IMG/VR virus record: IMGVR_UViG_3300005843_000005
Coordinates: 1-43,204 of that record
Reading direction: 5' to 3' (one strand)
Source of the DNA: a virus
DNA length: 43,204 nucleotides
The notes beneath the pieces were generated by a model that saw only the letters and a program-made list of their open reading frames with translations, did no database searches and was not told where the DNA came from. The position numbers and the translations under genes are program-made. Each line of letters begins with the position of its first letter. The first letter of the stretch is position 1. Shown here one piece after another: positions 1-8,111 of this stretch.

Positions 1-90
1 GGCCGTTCCTTTGACCGCCGCACCCGGAAGTCCTGCGGCTGCGCGAACCTCGCTGGCAGTCTTCGTGCCGGTCAGCTCGCGGGCGATCTG
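1..90. repeat. Left copy of 90-bp terminal overlap
   Basis: These 90 bases are identical to 43115-43204. The same reading frame runs through both copies, so this is best read as the overlap left when a circular molecule is assembled linearly. A true short terminal repeat in the virion is less likely because the repeat lies in the middle of a gene. Confidence 0.95.
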
Positions 91-828
91 CTTTTCGACA
101 TCCTTTTTACCTGCCTGCTTCGCCCCGCTTCGCAGGAGTCCAGAGCCGGTGCGTTGCGCGAGTTTCGTATCAGCCCGGGTAACCGCCGAAGCGACCTTGC
201 TTGGAGTCGTCGCCACCTTCACCGGCTTCAGAGCCTTCGATACTGCCGAGCCACCGATCTGCTGGCCTGCAGTCTCTACCCCTCGCAGGCCGATGTTCGT
301 CGCCTCCATCGCCGCTTTCAGCTCCGGACCAGCGGTGAGGACGGTGGGTCCCCATTCTGCGACCTTGTCGTAGATCTGCTGCCCGAGGGTCTTGTGTTTC
401 GGGAGTTTGCCCGTCTCCTGGAGTGGCTGGATCACATCGCGCTGAACGGCGAGGTCTACCGGGCTGGGCGTGTAGCCGGAGCGGTTGCCGGGGTCGCGGG
501 TAGTCAGCGTCGGGACCTTGGGGGCGCTGGGACGAACACGGGTAACCCCGGGGACCTGGAGACCAGCCCGAGGCTTAATCCGCTGCGTGCGCCTGCGTTG
601 CTCTTTGCTGCCCAACTTCGGTACGTCGAGCCCGACCTCTGCCGGCGTTGGCGCCTTCTTGACAACCTTGACCTTGCGGTGTTCGTGCGGAGTCGCCTGC
701 TTGCGAACTGAGGGAACCGAGGACTGCGAGCGATAGGGGCCGGCGACTTCCTCTTTGGGAGGCGCCTTCGGCTTGACCTTCTTCTTGCCGGCGTAGCCCT
801 TCGAGAATTTCGTCGCCGAGGTAGCCAT
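1..828 (-). CDS. Giant internal virion/ejection protein, N-terminal 276 codons (gene split by linearisation)
   Basis: This is the start of a gene that continues at 43114 and ends at 39527. Joining 828-1 to 43114-39527 gives 4,416 bases, exactly 1,472 codons, with no stop in the frame I translated. The ATG at 826-828 directly follows the TAG of the upstream gene. Residues 1-110 are rich in Lys, Arg and Pro (opening MATSATKFSKGYAGKK) and look disordered. The segment from about residue 130 is more helical. A protein of about 1,470 residues late in a short-tailed phage structural operon is typically an internal virion protein ejected into the cell. That role is inferred from size, composition and position. 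Confidence 0.8.
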   Translation of the reverse strand, partial: MATSATKFSKGYAGKKKVKPKAPPKEEVAGPYRSQSSVPSVRKQATPHEHRKVKVVKKAPTPAEVGLDVPKLGSKEQRRRTQRIKPRAGLQVPGVTRVRPSAPKVPTLTTRDPGNRSGYTPSPVDLAVQRDVIQPLQETGKLPKHKTLGQQIYDKVAEWGPTVLTAGPELKAAMEATNIGLRGVETAGQQIGGSAVSKALKPVKVATTPSKVASAVTRADTKLAQRTGSGLLRSGAKQAGKKDVEKQIARELTGTKTASEVRAAAGLPGAAVKGTA

Positions 829-1995
829 CTAGAACGGGTTTTCAATCCCGAGGTTGTTGCCTGACTTCATCCGCTTGACGATCTTGGCCGCGATCGTGCC
901 GCGAACGTGGTACTTGGTGACGAGGAGCTGCTGGAAGAGATTCCAGCCGGGGAAGGCCTTCTGTTCCTGGAGGGTCTGGTAGGCGTTCTGGGCGACGTTC
1001 TGGGCGTCCTGCCAGTCCTGCTTGTCTTCCCGTTTCTGGCTCGGAGTGCGGCCCTTGTTTGCCGACGCCGGCTTGGAATTGATCGAACCAGTGCCGTGCT
1101 TCTGTTCGTATTCGTATTCTTCCTGTTCGCGCTGGGCCTTCTGGGCAGCGATCTGAGCGTTGGTGGCCGAGACTCCGGTAGAGGCCGCTGAGCTGGCTGC
1201 GGTGCGCTTTGAGTTGGCGACAGAGGCCCGGGTCCCCGCAAGGGAGGCTGCGACCGAGGCGGCGTCGTGCTTGGCCTTCTCTGCGGCTTCTGAGGTTTCG
1301 AGGCCGAATGCCTGTTTGTCGAGAGCCGACTGCCCAGCTTCTTTGCGGAGACCCTGGAGGTGGCCGACGTAGGCCTGTCCCTTCTGCTTCTTGGCGGCCT
1401 GGAGGTCTTGGAGGATCTTGTTGCGGCGCGAGTGCTCGGCCTGCCTTGCTTCGATTCCCCCGTAGCGGGTAGCGGTTCCCACTCTTCCGAGGAGTCGGGT
1501 GTTCGAGGCGTCCGCTGCGGTGATTGGAGCACGCATCGAGACGAGCTGCTGTTGGCGGGTGGCATCCCCAGCGGCGATCTGGGAGAGACCCTGAGCGTTG
1601 GTCGGGCCTCCTACGAGGGCAGCAAATTCGTTGTTCTTCTGCGCGGCTCCCTGGAGGTTTGCGGCGTCCTGAGCTCCCGCAGTCTGAATAGCTGCCTGGG
1701 TACCCGCTGCGTCCTGAGCGCCAGCCTGGAGGCTTCTCTGGGCGTTTGCGGCCTGATCTGCGGCTAGCTGGTCGTACCAGCCTCCGACCTGCTTTTCGCG
1801 GTTGGCAGAGGCCTTGGCTTCGCCACGGATCTGGCGGATGACCGGGGAGTATTCAGCGCCGGCTTCGGCCTTCGCAATGTGACGAGCTCGTTTCCCCGTG
1901 AGGGGCGCAACAAAGTTTTCTTGTTCTTTTGCAAGTCTCTTTTCCTTACGCAACGTCTGCGCTTCCACCTTGCCACGCTTCCTTGGCTTAGCCAT
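829..1995 (-). CDS. Ala/Gln-rich helical internal virion protein (putative)
   Basis: A 388-residue protein that is strongly basic at the N terminus (MAKPRKRGKVEAQTLRKEKR) and then rich in Ala, Gln and Lys. It has long amphipathic helical stretches (about residues 60-330), no membrane segment and no catalytic motif. Its stop abuts the start of the giant virion protein, and its own ATG lies inside the 3' end of the HNH gene. Composition and position between tail genes and the giant protein suggest a small ejection protein, like the internal core proteins of podoviruses. I recognise no specific family. Confidence 0.7.
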   Translation of the reverse strand: MAKPRKRGKVEAQTLRKEKRLAKEQENFVAPLTGKRARHIAKAEAGAEYSPVIRQIRGEAKASANREKQVGGWYDQLAADQAANAQRSLQAGAQDAAGTQAAIQTAGAQDAANLQGAAQKNNEFAALVGGPTNAQGLSQIAAGDATRQQQLVSMRAPITAADASNTRLLGRVGTATRYGGIEARQAEHSRRNKILQDLQAAKKQKGQAYVGHLQGLRKEAGQSALDKQAFGLETSEAAEKAKHDAASVAASLAGTRASVANSKRTAASSAASTGVSATNAQIAAQKAQREQEEYEYEQKHGTGSINSKPASANKGRTPSQKREDKQDWQDAQNVAQNAYQTLQEQKAFPGWNLFQQLLVTKYHVRGTIAAKIVKRMKSGNNLGIENPF

Positions 1996-2434
1996 CCGTT
2001 CGATGCCTCTCTACGTGGCAGGACCGGCAGACCCATTCCACGTCGTAGGGTTTTGAATAGTCCTCATGGTGGCCGTGAAGATCGACCATTTCGACCTTCT
2101 CCCCGCAGTCTTCGCAAGCTTCGGGCTTCTGCAAACGGCCTTGGTAGACAGCCACCAGAACGTAGTTGCGAGCTTTCGCTTTCTCCGGATGGCGTTCTGC
2201 GTGACGCCGCTGTTTCTCTCGCTCGTATCCAGGGTTTTCAGTCCGACGTTTCCGGTCACGCTGCGTTCGCCTAGCCCGCACGTCAGACCTTTCGCCGATC
2301 CGCTTGACGAGCGCCCCGTGGCAAACCTTGCAGTCGTTGCGTCGGCCATCTGGCCTCGCAGAATCTCGGTGGAACTCGTCGAGCGGTTTCGTCTCGCCGC
2401 ACTTCGTGCACCGCTTGTAGGCTTGCTCTGGCAT
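1988..2434 (-). CDS. HNH endonuclease with N-terminal zinc ribbon
   Basis: A 148-residue protein. Residues 9-38 hold a CxxC...CxxC zinc ribbon (C9, C12, C35, C38, around KCGETKP). The C terminus has C107/C110, HGHHEDY (about 120-126) and C136/C139 with following His residues, the treble-clef HNH layout. I chose the ATG at 2434 because GGGAGGT precedes it by 8 nt. A GTG at 2524, overlapping the previous stop, is the alternative. The gene sits inside the virion operon and overlaps the next ATG, as expected of a free-standing homing endonuclease. It is clearly paralogous to the plus-strand gene at 8112-8534: both share KCGETKP, ERHP, CEDCG and HHxDYSKP. Confidence 0.85.
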   Translation of the reverse strand: MPEQAYKRCTKCGETKPLDEFHRDSARPDGRRNDCKVCHGALVKRIGERSDVRARRTQRDRKRRTENPGYEREKQRRHAERHPEKAKARNYVLVAVYQGRLQKPEACEDCGEKVEMVDLHGHHEDYSKPYDVEWVCRSCHVERHRTDG

Positions 2435-2520
2435 CGGGGTTACCTCCCGTTGTCCGGCCCCCGGACGTTCCACCGTCGCGGGGGCGCTTTCTTGAAGCTC
2501 CATTATCCCACTTACCGCGG

Positions 2521-3258
2521 TCACTTCTTGCCTTTCTTCCCGAATGCTTTGGCGTTCTGCGGGTGTTTCTTCGTGGCCTTGGCTTCATCGACGTAGGGAT
2601 TGCCGGTTTGGCTCCCGCCGCCCGTGGGTGCGGGTTCGAGCTCTGCACCGGCAGCCCGTTCGATCGCCGCTTCCTGGGCTTCGCGTTCTTCCTGTTCACG
2701 CTGGCGTTCCGCCGCCCGTTCTTCTTCTTTCCACTGGGCCTGTTCGGCGTGCAGGGATTCGGTCAGCGAGTTGAAGGCGAGGGCGTTGCGGCGCGTCTCG
2801 TTGCGTTCGTTGTTGATCGTCGCGCCGGAGTAGAGCTGGTTGCCCTGACCGCCTTCTCTGACTCCGCTTTCGCCCACTTTGTGCTGATGCTGGAGAAGGG
2901 CAGCTTGGGAGTAGGGGTTGGCCTTCCAGTCGTTGTAGCCCGGTTCGAGGCCGTAGTAGCGTTCGCGCTGTTCTCTGGTTGAGCCGATGCCTGCGTTGGC
3001 GTCTTCCCAGCGTTTCTGTGCCGTGCCGCTCTGGAGTTCGGCAGGGCGGTCCCAAGGAAGCGCAGTGCTCTGCGTGCCAGCGGGAGGAGGAGCGACAGCG
3101 GGACCTCCGCTCGGTTTGGGTTTCGGAGCCGTAGAGCGGATGCCAGAAATCCCCCCGACCCCGGTCAGGTTCCGGTTCTGACCGATACCCGTGCCGGTGG
3201 GCGCAACTCTGGCGTTCGCGATAGCCCCTCGGACCGTCGCTGAGTGGTCTCGGGCCAC
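2521..3258 (-). CDS. Virion-operon protein of unknown function, Glu/Arg-rich coiled coil
   Basis: A 245-residue protein starting at GTG 3258, immediately after the upstream TAG. The first 70 residues are rich in Pro, Gly and Ala. Residues about 165-205 are a highly charged coiled coil (EEERAAERQREQEEREAQEA). The C terminus is Lys-rich. No enzyme motif is present. Its position between tail and internal virion genes suggests a minor virion protein, possibly another ejected component. Confidence 0.65.
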   Translation of the reverse strand: MARDHSATVRGAIANARVAPTGTGIGQNRNLTGVGGISGIRSTAPKPKPSGGPAVAPPPAGTQSTALPWDRPAELQSGTAQKRWEDANAGIGSTREQRERYYGLEPGYNDWKANPYSQAALLQHQHKVGESGVREGGQGNQLYSGATINNERNETRRNALAFNSLTESLHAEQAQWKEEERAAERQREQEEREAQEAAIERAAGAELEPAPTGGGSQTGNPYVDEAKATKKHPQNAKAFGKKGKK

Positions 3259-3729
3259 CTACCGCCCCAGCTTTTCAAGCGCTGCCTGGAGCATCCGCTG
3301 GCGCTCCTCCATCAACTGTTTGCGGAAGGCTTCGGCCTGTGGGTGCTCTCCTGGCCCAGCGAGGGCTTTGCGGTTCGCCTGCACGATCCCCCGCCCTCCG
3401 TAGACCTTCGTGCGCCAATCGGGGCCGTAGGCTTCCTCGAAGACCCTCCGCTGGTGGGCGGTCTGCTCAGCCTGTCCCTGGTCGATCGCGCCGGAGTTGA
3501 CGCGGGAGGTGAGCTGCTTGCCGAGACCCGGGATTTCCGCTCCGCTGATCCCGGCCTGTGGAGCTTGCGCTGGGACAGCTTGGTCGATTGCGGGCGAAGC
3601 CGGAGGCGCGGCTCTCATCGCTCGCCCGAAGGCTTTCGCCTGCATCCCCTGAGCCACTCCGGGACGACGTTTGCGGGCCTGTTCTTCCTCCAGCCCGAAG
3701 GCTTTGGCGGCGATTCCTTTGCGAGGCAT
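3259..3729 (-). CDS. Small basic virion-operon protein, unknown function
   Basis: A 156-residue protein with ATG at 3729, preceded by AGGAG at a 4-nt spacing; a longer start at 3750 lacks a ribosome site. Two copies of an AKAFG motif occur in the N-terminal 45 residues. An Ala/Pro-rich linker follows, then a C-terminal helical segment (EAFRKQLMEERQRMLQAALEKLG). The adjoining gene at 2521 also ends in an AKAFG segment, so the two may contact the same partner. I assign no function. Confidence 0.65.
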   Translation of the reverse strand: MPRKGIAAKAFGLEEEQARKRRPGVAQGMQAKAFGRAMRAAPPASPAIDQAVPAQAPQAGISGAEIPGLGKQLTSRVNSGAIDQGQAEQTAHQRRVFEEAYGPDWRTKVYGGRGIVQANRKALAGPGEHPQAEAFRKQLMEERQRMLQAALEKLGR

Positions 3730-3736
3730 GTTTCTC

Positions 3737-4201
3737 CTATCTAGGGCCAATGGCCACGAATTCGATGAGACCTGCAGTCGCGGCGCCCGTCGTCGAGTTG
3801 AATGCGACGAGGGTCACTTCCGATTTGGAGGGAGTGCTGCCACCGAGTACCTTCACCGCGAGGGCCGCACTCGTAGCGCCACCGGAGGCAACCACGGTCG
3901 GGGTTGATGCGAAAGCTGGTGAGAAGGTGATCTTGACTTCGCCGGTTCCGATGGCAGTCAGGGAGAAACCGGTTCCGACCGAAGTAGCCCCGGACGTGCT
4001 GATCGTCCCGCGTACAACCCGGAGTGCTTCGCTTCCTCGAACGATCTTTGGATCACCTATCGCTCCCCCCTGTAGCGGAAAGAGCCCGGCCAGATAGTCG
4101 TAGTTCTGCTGGATGCCAGCAAACAGTTCCGCCAGCCTTTGGGGGGTCGGTTCCTCTCCTGGTTTGAGGAGGAGGTTGTTTGACGGGAACTTCAGTGCCA
4201 T
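3737..4201 (-). CDS. Putative tail fibre tip / receptor-binding protein
   Basis: A 154-residue protein with ATG at 4201 behind GAGGACCCG. The N-terminal 60 residues are helical and could trimerise. The C-terminal 90 residues alternate Gly, Thr, Ser and Val in a beta-rich pattern (VKITFSPAFASTPTVV). This resembles C-terminal beta-sandwich knobs of phage fibres and H-type lectin-like tips. It follows the nozzle-like gene on the same strand, but the plus-strand protease gene is inserted between them. Function is inferred from composition and position only. Confidence 0.55.
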   Translation of the reverse strand: MALKFPSNNLLLKPGEEPTPQRLAELFAGIQQNYDYLAGLFPLQGGAIGDPKIVRGSEALRVVRGTISTSGATSVGTGFSLTAIGTGEVKITFSPAFASTPTVVASGGATSAALAVKVLGGSTPSKSEVTLVAFNSTTGAATAGLIEFVAIGPR

Positions 4202-4223
4202 CGGGTCCTCAACGTTTGTGGGG

Positions 4224-4252
4224 TTGCGGGGGAGGGAAGGGGCACCTAGGCT
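4224..4252 (+). promoter_or_regulatory. Promoter for plus-strand metzincin-like gene (leaderless)
   Basis: A -35 TTGCGG (4224-4229), a 17-bp spacer and a -10 TAGGCT (4247-4252) put the transcription start at about 4259, the A of the ATG. The gene therefore appears to have its own leaderless promoter inside a minus-strand operon. Confidence 0.6.
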
Positions 4253-4258
4253 CCTTGC

Positions 4259-4879
4259 ATGAAGAGGGTCTTATTGCTCGGGATGGTCCTGGCCGTGGGT
4301 CTGGCGGGAACCGCGCAGGCTGCGCCCTTCACCCCGGAACTCGAAGCCGACTACAGCGCGGCGCTTGCGTGGTGGGGCGTCACGTCGCCGCCCTTGTGCT
4401 CCAGCGTGACGCGTGAAGTCGAACCGACCGACTTTCAAGGCGAACATGCGGTAGCGCGATCAACCCAACCCGACCCAGCGGGGTGGGGTGGGGCCTGCTC
4501 GATGACCGTTTTCGAAGACGGCCTCGCCAATCTACGTGCGATATACGGATCGGGGGCCAGCTGCGCTATCGCCATCACCATCAGGCATGAGGTCGGGCAT
4601 CTCCTTGGCTATGGTCGCAGCGAAGACCCCACCAACATCATGCACGAGCCATCGCCAAAGACAGAGTGCATTCCGGCCCTCCCGCCAGCTCCCGCCGCTA
4701 CCCAACCGAAGGGGACGGTCGAAGAAGAGCGGGAACGGATTGGCCAGTATTGGGCGGAATGGCGTAAGGACCGTTTTCGTTGCAAGCGGCGACTTCGGCG
4801 TCACCCTAAGTCGATATGTATGCGCTTTGTGAAAGCTCAGGCCGCACAGCTACGAGAATTGTCTAGCGAGTCTTCGTAG
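4259..4879 (+). CDS. Secreted metzincin-like zinc metalloprotease homologue (moron)
   Basis: A 206-residue protein with a clear Sec signal peptide (residues 1-21, ending AQA). The core is IRHEVGHLLGYGRSEDPTNIMHE (about 109-130, split here as IRHEVGHLLG and YGRSEDPTNIM). H110, E111 and H114 match HExxH, and M128 fits the Met-turn of metzincins, but the usual third zinc ligand His is Arg at 120. Six cysteines (47, 80, 102, 137, 175, 187) could form disulphides in the exported protein, and the tail is basic. It lies on the opposite strand to its neighbours and overlaps the 3' end of the 4863-6944 gene by 17 bp. It probably acts outside the lysogen; whether it is an active protease is uncertain. 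Confidence 0.8.
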   Translation: MKRVLLLGMVLAVGLAGTAQAAPFTPELEADYSAALAWWGVTSPPLCSSVTREVEPTDFQGEHAVARSTQPDPAGWGGACSMTVFEDGLANLRAIYGSGASCAIAITIRHEVGHLLGYGRSEDPTNIMHEPSPKTECIPALPPAPAATQPKGTVEEERERIGQYWAEWRKDRFRCKRRLRRHPKSICMRFVKAQAAQLRELSSESS

Positions 4880-6944
4880 CAGCGACTCGGGTCTCACGCA
4901 GGTAGCGGATGAAACGCTGGATGCTCCACGGTCCGGCGCCTGAAAAGCGGTGGCTAAACATGCTCGCCGTCTGGGACTTGTTCCCCGAACCCTGGGCTAT
5001 TGCCGGCGAGGTCCCAAGCGTCACTTCCGTCGCTTCCCCTGGTTCCCCGAAGTCCTTCGCAACCTGGAGTTTCACCGCCCCGGTTCCCCACACCTTGAAG
5101 TGCTCAAGCGTCTTCTCGTCTTGCGATTCGAGGTCATAGAAGCCGCTTTCATATTCCGGGGTGCGGGTGCCGGCTTCTTCCGTGACTTCAGGAGCCGTGT
5201 AGAAAATCGACTTGCTCTGAGTACAGAAAAGGCGGGGTCGAATCCCGGTCCCTGATGCGGGCAACGTGTAGAAGACATAGATCCCGACTACGTTGACCAA
5301 CGCTTCCCGCGATCCGCTGGATTCAGCGCGGACTCGCAAGGCAAATCCAAAGCCTTCTTCATTGATCTGCGCTGGGGTCCAGGTCGTGCCCCATAGGTCT
5401 TCGCTCCCTCCGTAGAAAACGTCCGCTTCGATCGATTTCCACGCTTCGGGGAGGCTCTTGTCCGTCCCTGCGACGGCTCCAGCCTTCAAAAGGCTGGCCT
5501 CAAAGTCTTTGATTTCGCCTGAGAGTTCGGTGGCTTTCCTCGCCAGCTCGACTTTGATCCCCACGATAGTGGCTTCGGTGGGCACTGCAAATCCAAATTT
5601 CTTCGCGATAAGGCGCTGGCTGCTTCGGGACGTGAGGAAGTTGGGTGCGCAGCTCGCGTAGGAGGAATCGAATGCTTTGATGTTTTCCGGGTTACTCCAC
5701 GCCGCTTCGCCAACCGCAGCCGAATTTTCGCCTTTCCCAGCCGCCTTTTCCGAAACTTCGGCGCCCCCGCCCGTCAACCCTGTCCAAACCGCAAGTGAGA
5801 CGTTGGGCATCTTCCAGCAGAGCCATTCTTGGGTCGGGATGTCGTAGATGAAGAGGTATTCGTAGCGCTTGACGAACACTCTGGTTCCGAGGACCACGAT
5901 ACCCGCAGCGGGCCAGCGACAGGATTCCGTAGAGCCGTTCAGGAAGGTGGCCATCGGGCCGGCGAAGGGAGAGGCCTCCTCGAGCGGGCGGAGGGCCTGG
6001 GAGATCTTCGTAGGCGCCCCGCCGGCCGTGACGTAGACACCGTCAGTGGTCGCGAAGTAAACGCCGTCAGGTCCGGGAGCGCAGATCTGATCGGAGGTCT
6101 CGGCGAGTTCGGTCTGAGCGGCTCGTTTCATCCGCGAGCCCTCGCCCATCGAGACTTCGCGGAAGTTGAATTCGGGCTGGGCCGATTCGTTTAGGGAGAC
6201 GCTGTAGAAGACGAAGAACTTGGTCTCCTTGAAGACAAAGATCTGACCGCCGTAGAGGCACATGCCGACGATTTCCTCACCATCCCCCACCCCCAAGTCA
6301 ACGAATGCCGTGGTTTCGAATTCCTCGGCCGAGCCGGCTTTGGAGAACCAGATGCGGGAGTTGTTGGACGCCGCTCCGTTGGGTCCCCCGGTGGCTCCCA
6401 TGTTGGCGAAGGCCATCCGGTTCCTCTGGTCGGGCCATGCCTGCATGAAGTTGGCACGGGGCATTTCTTTGCCCGAGCCGGTTTCGGTAGTGCCTTCGAA
6501 GATTTTGCAGGTGGGTTCGGTGAAAGTCGTTCCGTCGAAACGGATCGGTTTCATCGACGTGACTGCCCCCCGCCCGTAGGTGTAGGAGGCAGTGGGGATG
6601 CCGTAGTGAGCGAAGTTGGCCTTGCAGACTTCTTTCGTCCAGGTGGCTTCCGTTTTCTCGGTGCCTTCGCGGTCGATCGCAACGAGTTTCACCGATTCAG
6701 CGGTGACCCTTTTGGTGGCCAAGAGCCGAAGGGAGGAATGCGGGAAGAGGGCTTTGTAGGTGCCGGTGGCTTCAGCCGCTTTCAGTTTCTTGAAGCCGTC
6801 CCGCGAGCGGAGTTTCCCCAGCGACCCGTCCCAATCAACGTCACGAAGGAAGATCGCGCCGCCTGCCCCCACCTCGTCTAGGCCCTGGTCGAGCCTCAGG
6901 CCTGGGAAGTTCGGAAAGGGGATCGCCTTGAGTTCCTGGGCCAC
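4863..6944 (-). CDS. Tail nozzle / tubular protein B-like hub (putative)
   Basis: A 693-residue beta-rich protein. The N terminus (FPNFPGLRLDQGLDEV...FLRDVDWDGSLGKLRSRDGFKKL) has the layout seen at the start of short-tail nozzle proteins, which list variables and then build a beta-propeller. Repeated segments such as GDGEEIVGMCLYGGQIFVFKE and DGVYFATTDGVYVTAGG (about 215-310) look like propeller blades. It directly follows the adaptor gene, sharing one base at 6944, in the conserved adaptor-nozzle order of podoviruses. It would form the tail tube end through which DNA leaves. The family assignment is by architecture, not a definite match. Confidence 0.7.
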   Translation of the reverse strand: MAQELKAIPFPNFPGLRLDQGLDEVGAGGAIFLRDVDWDGSLGKLRSRDGFKKLKAAEATGTYKALFPHSSLRLLATKRVTAESVKLVAIDREGTEKTEATWTKEVCKANFAHYGIPTASYTYGRGAVTSMKPIRFDGTTFTEPTCKIFEGTTETGSGKEMPRANFMQAWPDQRNRMAFANMGATGGPNGAASNNSRIWFSKAGSAEEFETTAFVDLGVGDGEEIVGMCLYGGQIFVFKETKFFVFYSVSLNESAQPEFNFREVSMGEGSRMKRAAQTELAETSDQICAPGPDGVYFATTDGVYVTAGGAPTKISQALRPLEEASPFAGPMATFLNGSTESCRWPAAGIVVLGTRVFVKRYEYLFIYDIPTQEWLCWKMPNVSLAVWTGLTGGGAEVSEKAAGKGENSAAVGEAAWSNPENIKAFDSSYASCAPNFLTSRSSQRLIAKKFGFAVPTEATIVGIKVELARKATELSGEIKDFEASLLKAGAVAGTDKSLPEAWKSIEADVFYGGSEDLWGTTWTPAQINEEGFGFALRVRAESSGSREALVNVVGIYVFYTLPASGTGIRPRLFCTQSKSIFYTAPEVTEEAGTRTPEYESGFYDLESQDEKTLEHFKVWGTGAVKLQVAKDFGEPGEATEVTLGTSPAIAQGSGNKSQTASMFSHRFSGAGPWSIQRFIRYLRETRVAATKTR

Positions 6945-7564
6945 TAGACGTAGTCCTGGGGCCAGCCAGTGCGGAGCACCTTGCGCTCAACATCCATGTT
7001 CCGTTTGACCAGTGCCTTGTTCATGAGTTCCATGCCAAGGCGCCATTCTTCGCGTACCAGCTTTGCCGCGTCGTAGTTGTCGCGATTGCGATAGGCCCGG
7101 ATCACGGCTCCCTCAACGATCAGCTCCTGGTAGTTGGTCGGGATGATCGGGGTGTCTGACGCCGCGCTGAGGTCGGTAACCACCTTCACGTAGCGGACGA
7201 GGAATTTGGAGGAGGTATCGGCTGGGTAGACCTTCAGCGTGCCTTCGCCCTCCATGTACCAGCGTTCGGCTGCGCCTACGGCTGAGAGGTTGGGGTCGTA
7301 GCCGATCAGCTCCCGCCGGTCTGCGTAGGTGAGCTGTTCGTCATGGGCAAGGTCGGTGACCGAGAGGACATGGCCGAGGTCCGTGAAGGTGATCGGAGCG
7401 GTGCTTTCTTTGTTGGCTTCAAGAAAGGGCCACGGCGCGTAGTCGGCGATCTCCCGCTGGGCGTAGTTCAGCCAGCGTTTAACCCGCGCTTCTTCAGTCG
7501 CGTTGCCACGGAGATCATCGAAGCCGCGGCCGTAGACCTCGCTCATCAGTTCTTCCAGAGTCAT
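6944..7564 (-). CDS. Head-to-tail adaptor (tail tubular protein A-like)
   Basis: A 206-residue protein beginning MTLEELMSEVYGRGFDD, with WLNYAQREIADYAPWPFL at about 31-48. This is the typical N-terminal helical pattern of phage adaptor proteins that dock under the portal. A beta region follows (YVKVVTDLSAASDTPIIPTNYQELIVEGAVIRAYR), with a C-terminal helix that in this family packs on the portal ring. Downstream is the nozzle-like gene. The start overlaps the previous stop (ATGA). Confidence 0.8.
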   Translation of the reverse strand: MTLEELMSEVYGRGFDDLRGNATEEARVKRWLNYAQREIADYAPWPFLEANKESTAPITFTDLGHVLSVTDLAHDEQLTYADRRELIGYDPNLSAVGAAERWYMEGEGTLKVYPADTSSKFLVRYVKVVTDLSAASDTPIIPTNYQELIVEGAVIRAYRNRDNYDAAKLVREEWRLGMELMNKALVKRNMDVERKVLRTGWPQDYV

Positions 7565-8076
7565 CGTTCTCTGCGCCGGCCCTCAAAGGATTTTTCGATT
7601 CCGCCATCGCCGCGGACACGCTTCATCGCTTCGTAGTTGTGACGCACTTCATCGACGCGCTGTTCCTTGGCAAGCTCCTCCGCAGCGGCCTTCGCTTTGC
7701 CGTCTCTTTCCTGGCGCTGCCTGAGCTCCAAGAGGGCTCCGTTGCGCCAGAGATCGGCTCTCTTCATGCCCTCCGCGACCGCTGACTCAGGGTCCCGGTA
7801 TTCGCCGTTTGGACCCATGATCGGGAAGTAAGCATCCGGACCCTTGGGGTTGCGGCGAACGACGTGCCAACGTCCGGGGACGACGCCAACCCCCCGCTCC
7901 GATGGCGGGAGGTTGACTACGTCGCCCTCTACGTAGATCACTTCGAGGAACGGGTCCACGTCACGGAGTTCCCGTTCAAGCGCCTTCTTCTGCTTGTCGG
8001 TCCGCGACCACTCGGCGATCATCCGGTCCCGGGTCATGTCGAGTCGCGTCTTAGGCGACAGGATCAGTTCGGTCAC
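7561..8076 (-). CDS. Structural-operon protein of unknown function
   Basis: A 171-residue protein. I chose the GTG at 8076 (VTELILSPKTRL), which has GGAGAAAGG upstream; a TTG at 8097 is possible but has no site. Residues about 55-85 contain GVGVVPGRWHVVRRNPKGPDAYFPIMGP, a conserved-looking beta segment. The C-terminal third is a charged helix. The gene sits between a small capsid-side gene and the adaptor, a place usually held by head-completion or decoration-related genes. The plus-strand HNH gene is inserted just upstream. Confidence 0.65.
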   Translation of the reverse strand: MTELILSPKTRLDMTRDRMIAEWSRTDKQKKALERELRDVDPFLEVIYVEGDVVNLPPSERGVGVVPGRWHVVRRNPKGPDAYFPIMGPNGEYRDPESAVAEGMKRADLWRNGALLELRQRQERDGKAKAAAEELAKEQRVDEVRHNYEAMKRVRGDGGIEKSFEGRRRER

Positions 8077-8105
8077 TGCGGAGTGTCCTTTCTCCAAAGT
8101 ACAAT
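8076..8105 (+). promoter_or_regulatory. Promoter for plus-strand HNH gene (leaderless)
   Basis: A near-consensus -10 TACAAT (8100-8105) ends 6 nt before the ATG at 8112, so transcription should begin at the start codon. A weak -35 CTGCGG lies 18 bp upstream (8076-8081). No Shine-Dalgarno sequence is present, which fits leaderless expression. Confidence 0.55.
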
Positions 8106-8111
8106 TGGGCG

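Noticed and set aside
1-90. True short terminal direct repeat of the virion DNA
   Set aside because: The repeat lies within a single continuous gene and joins in frame, as expected for assembly overlap of a circle.
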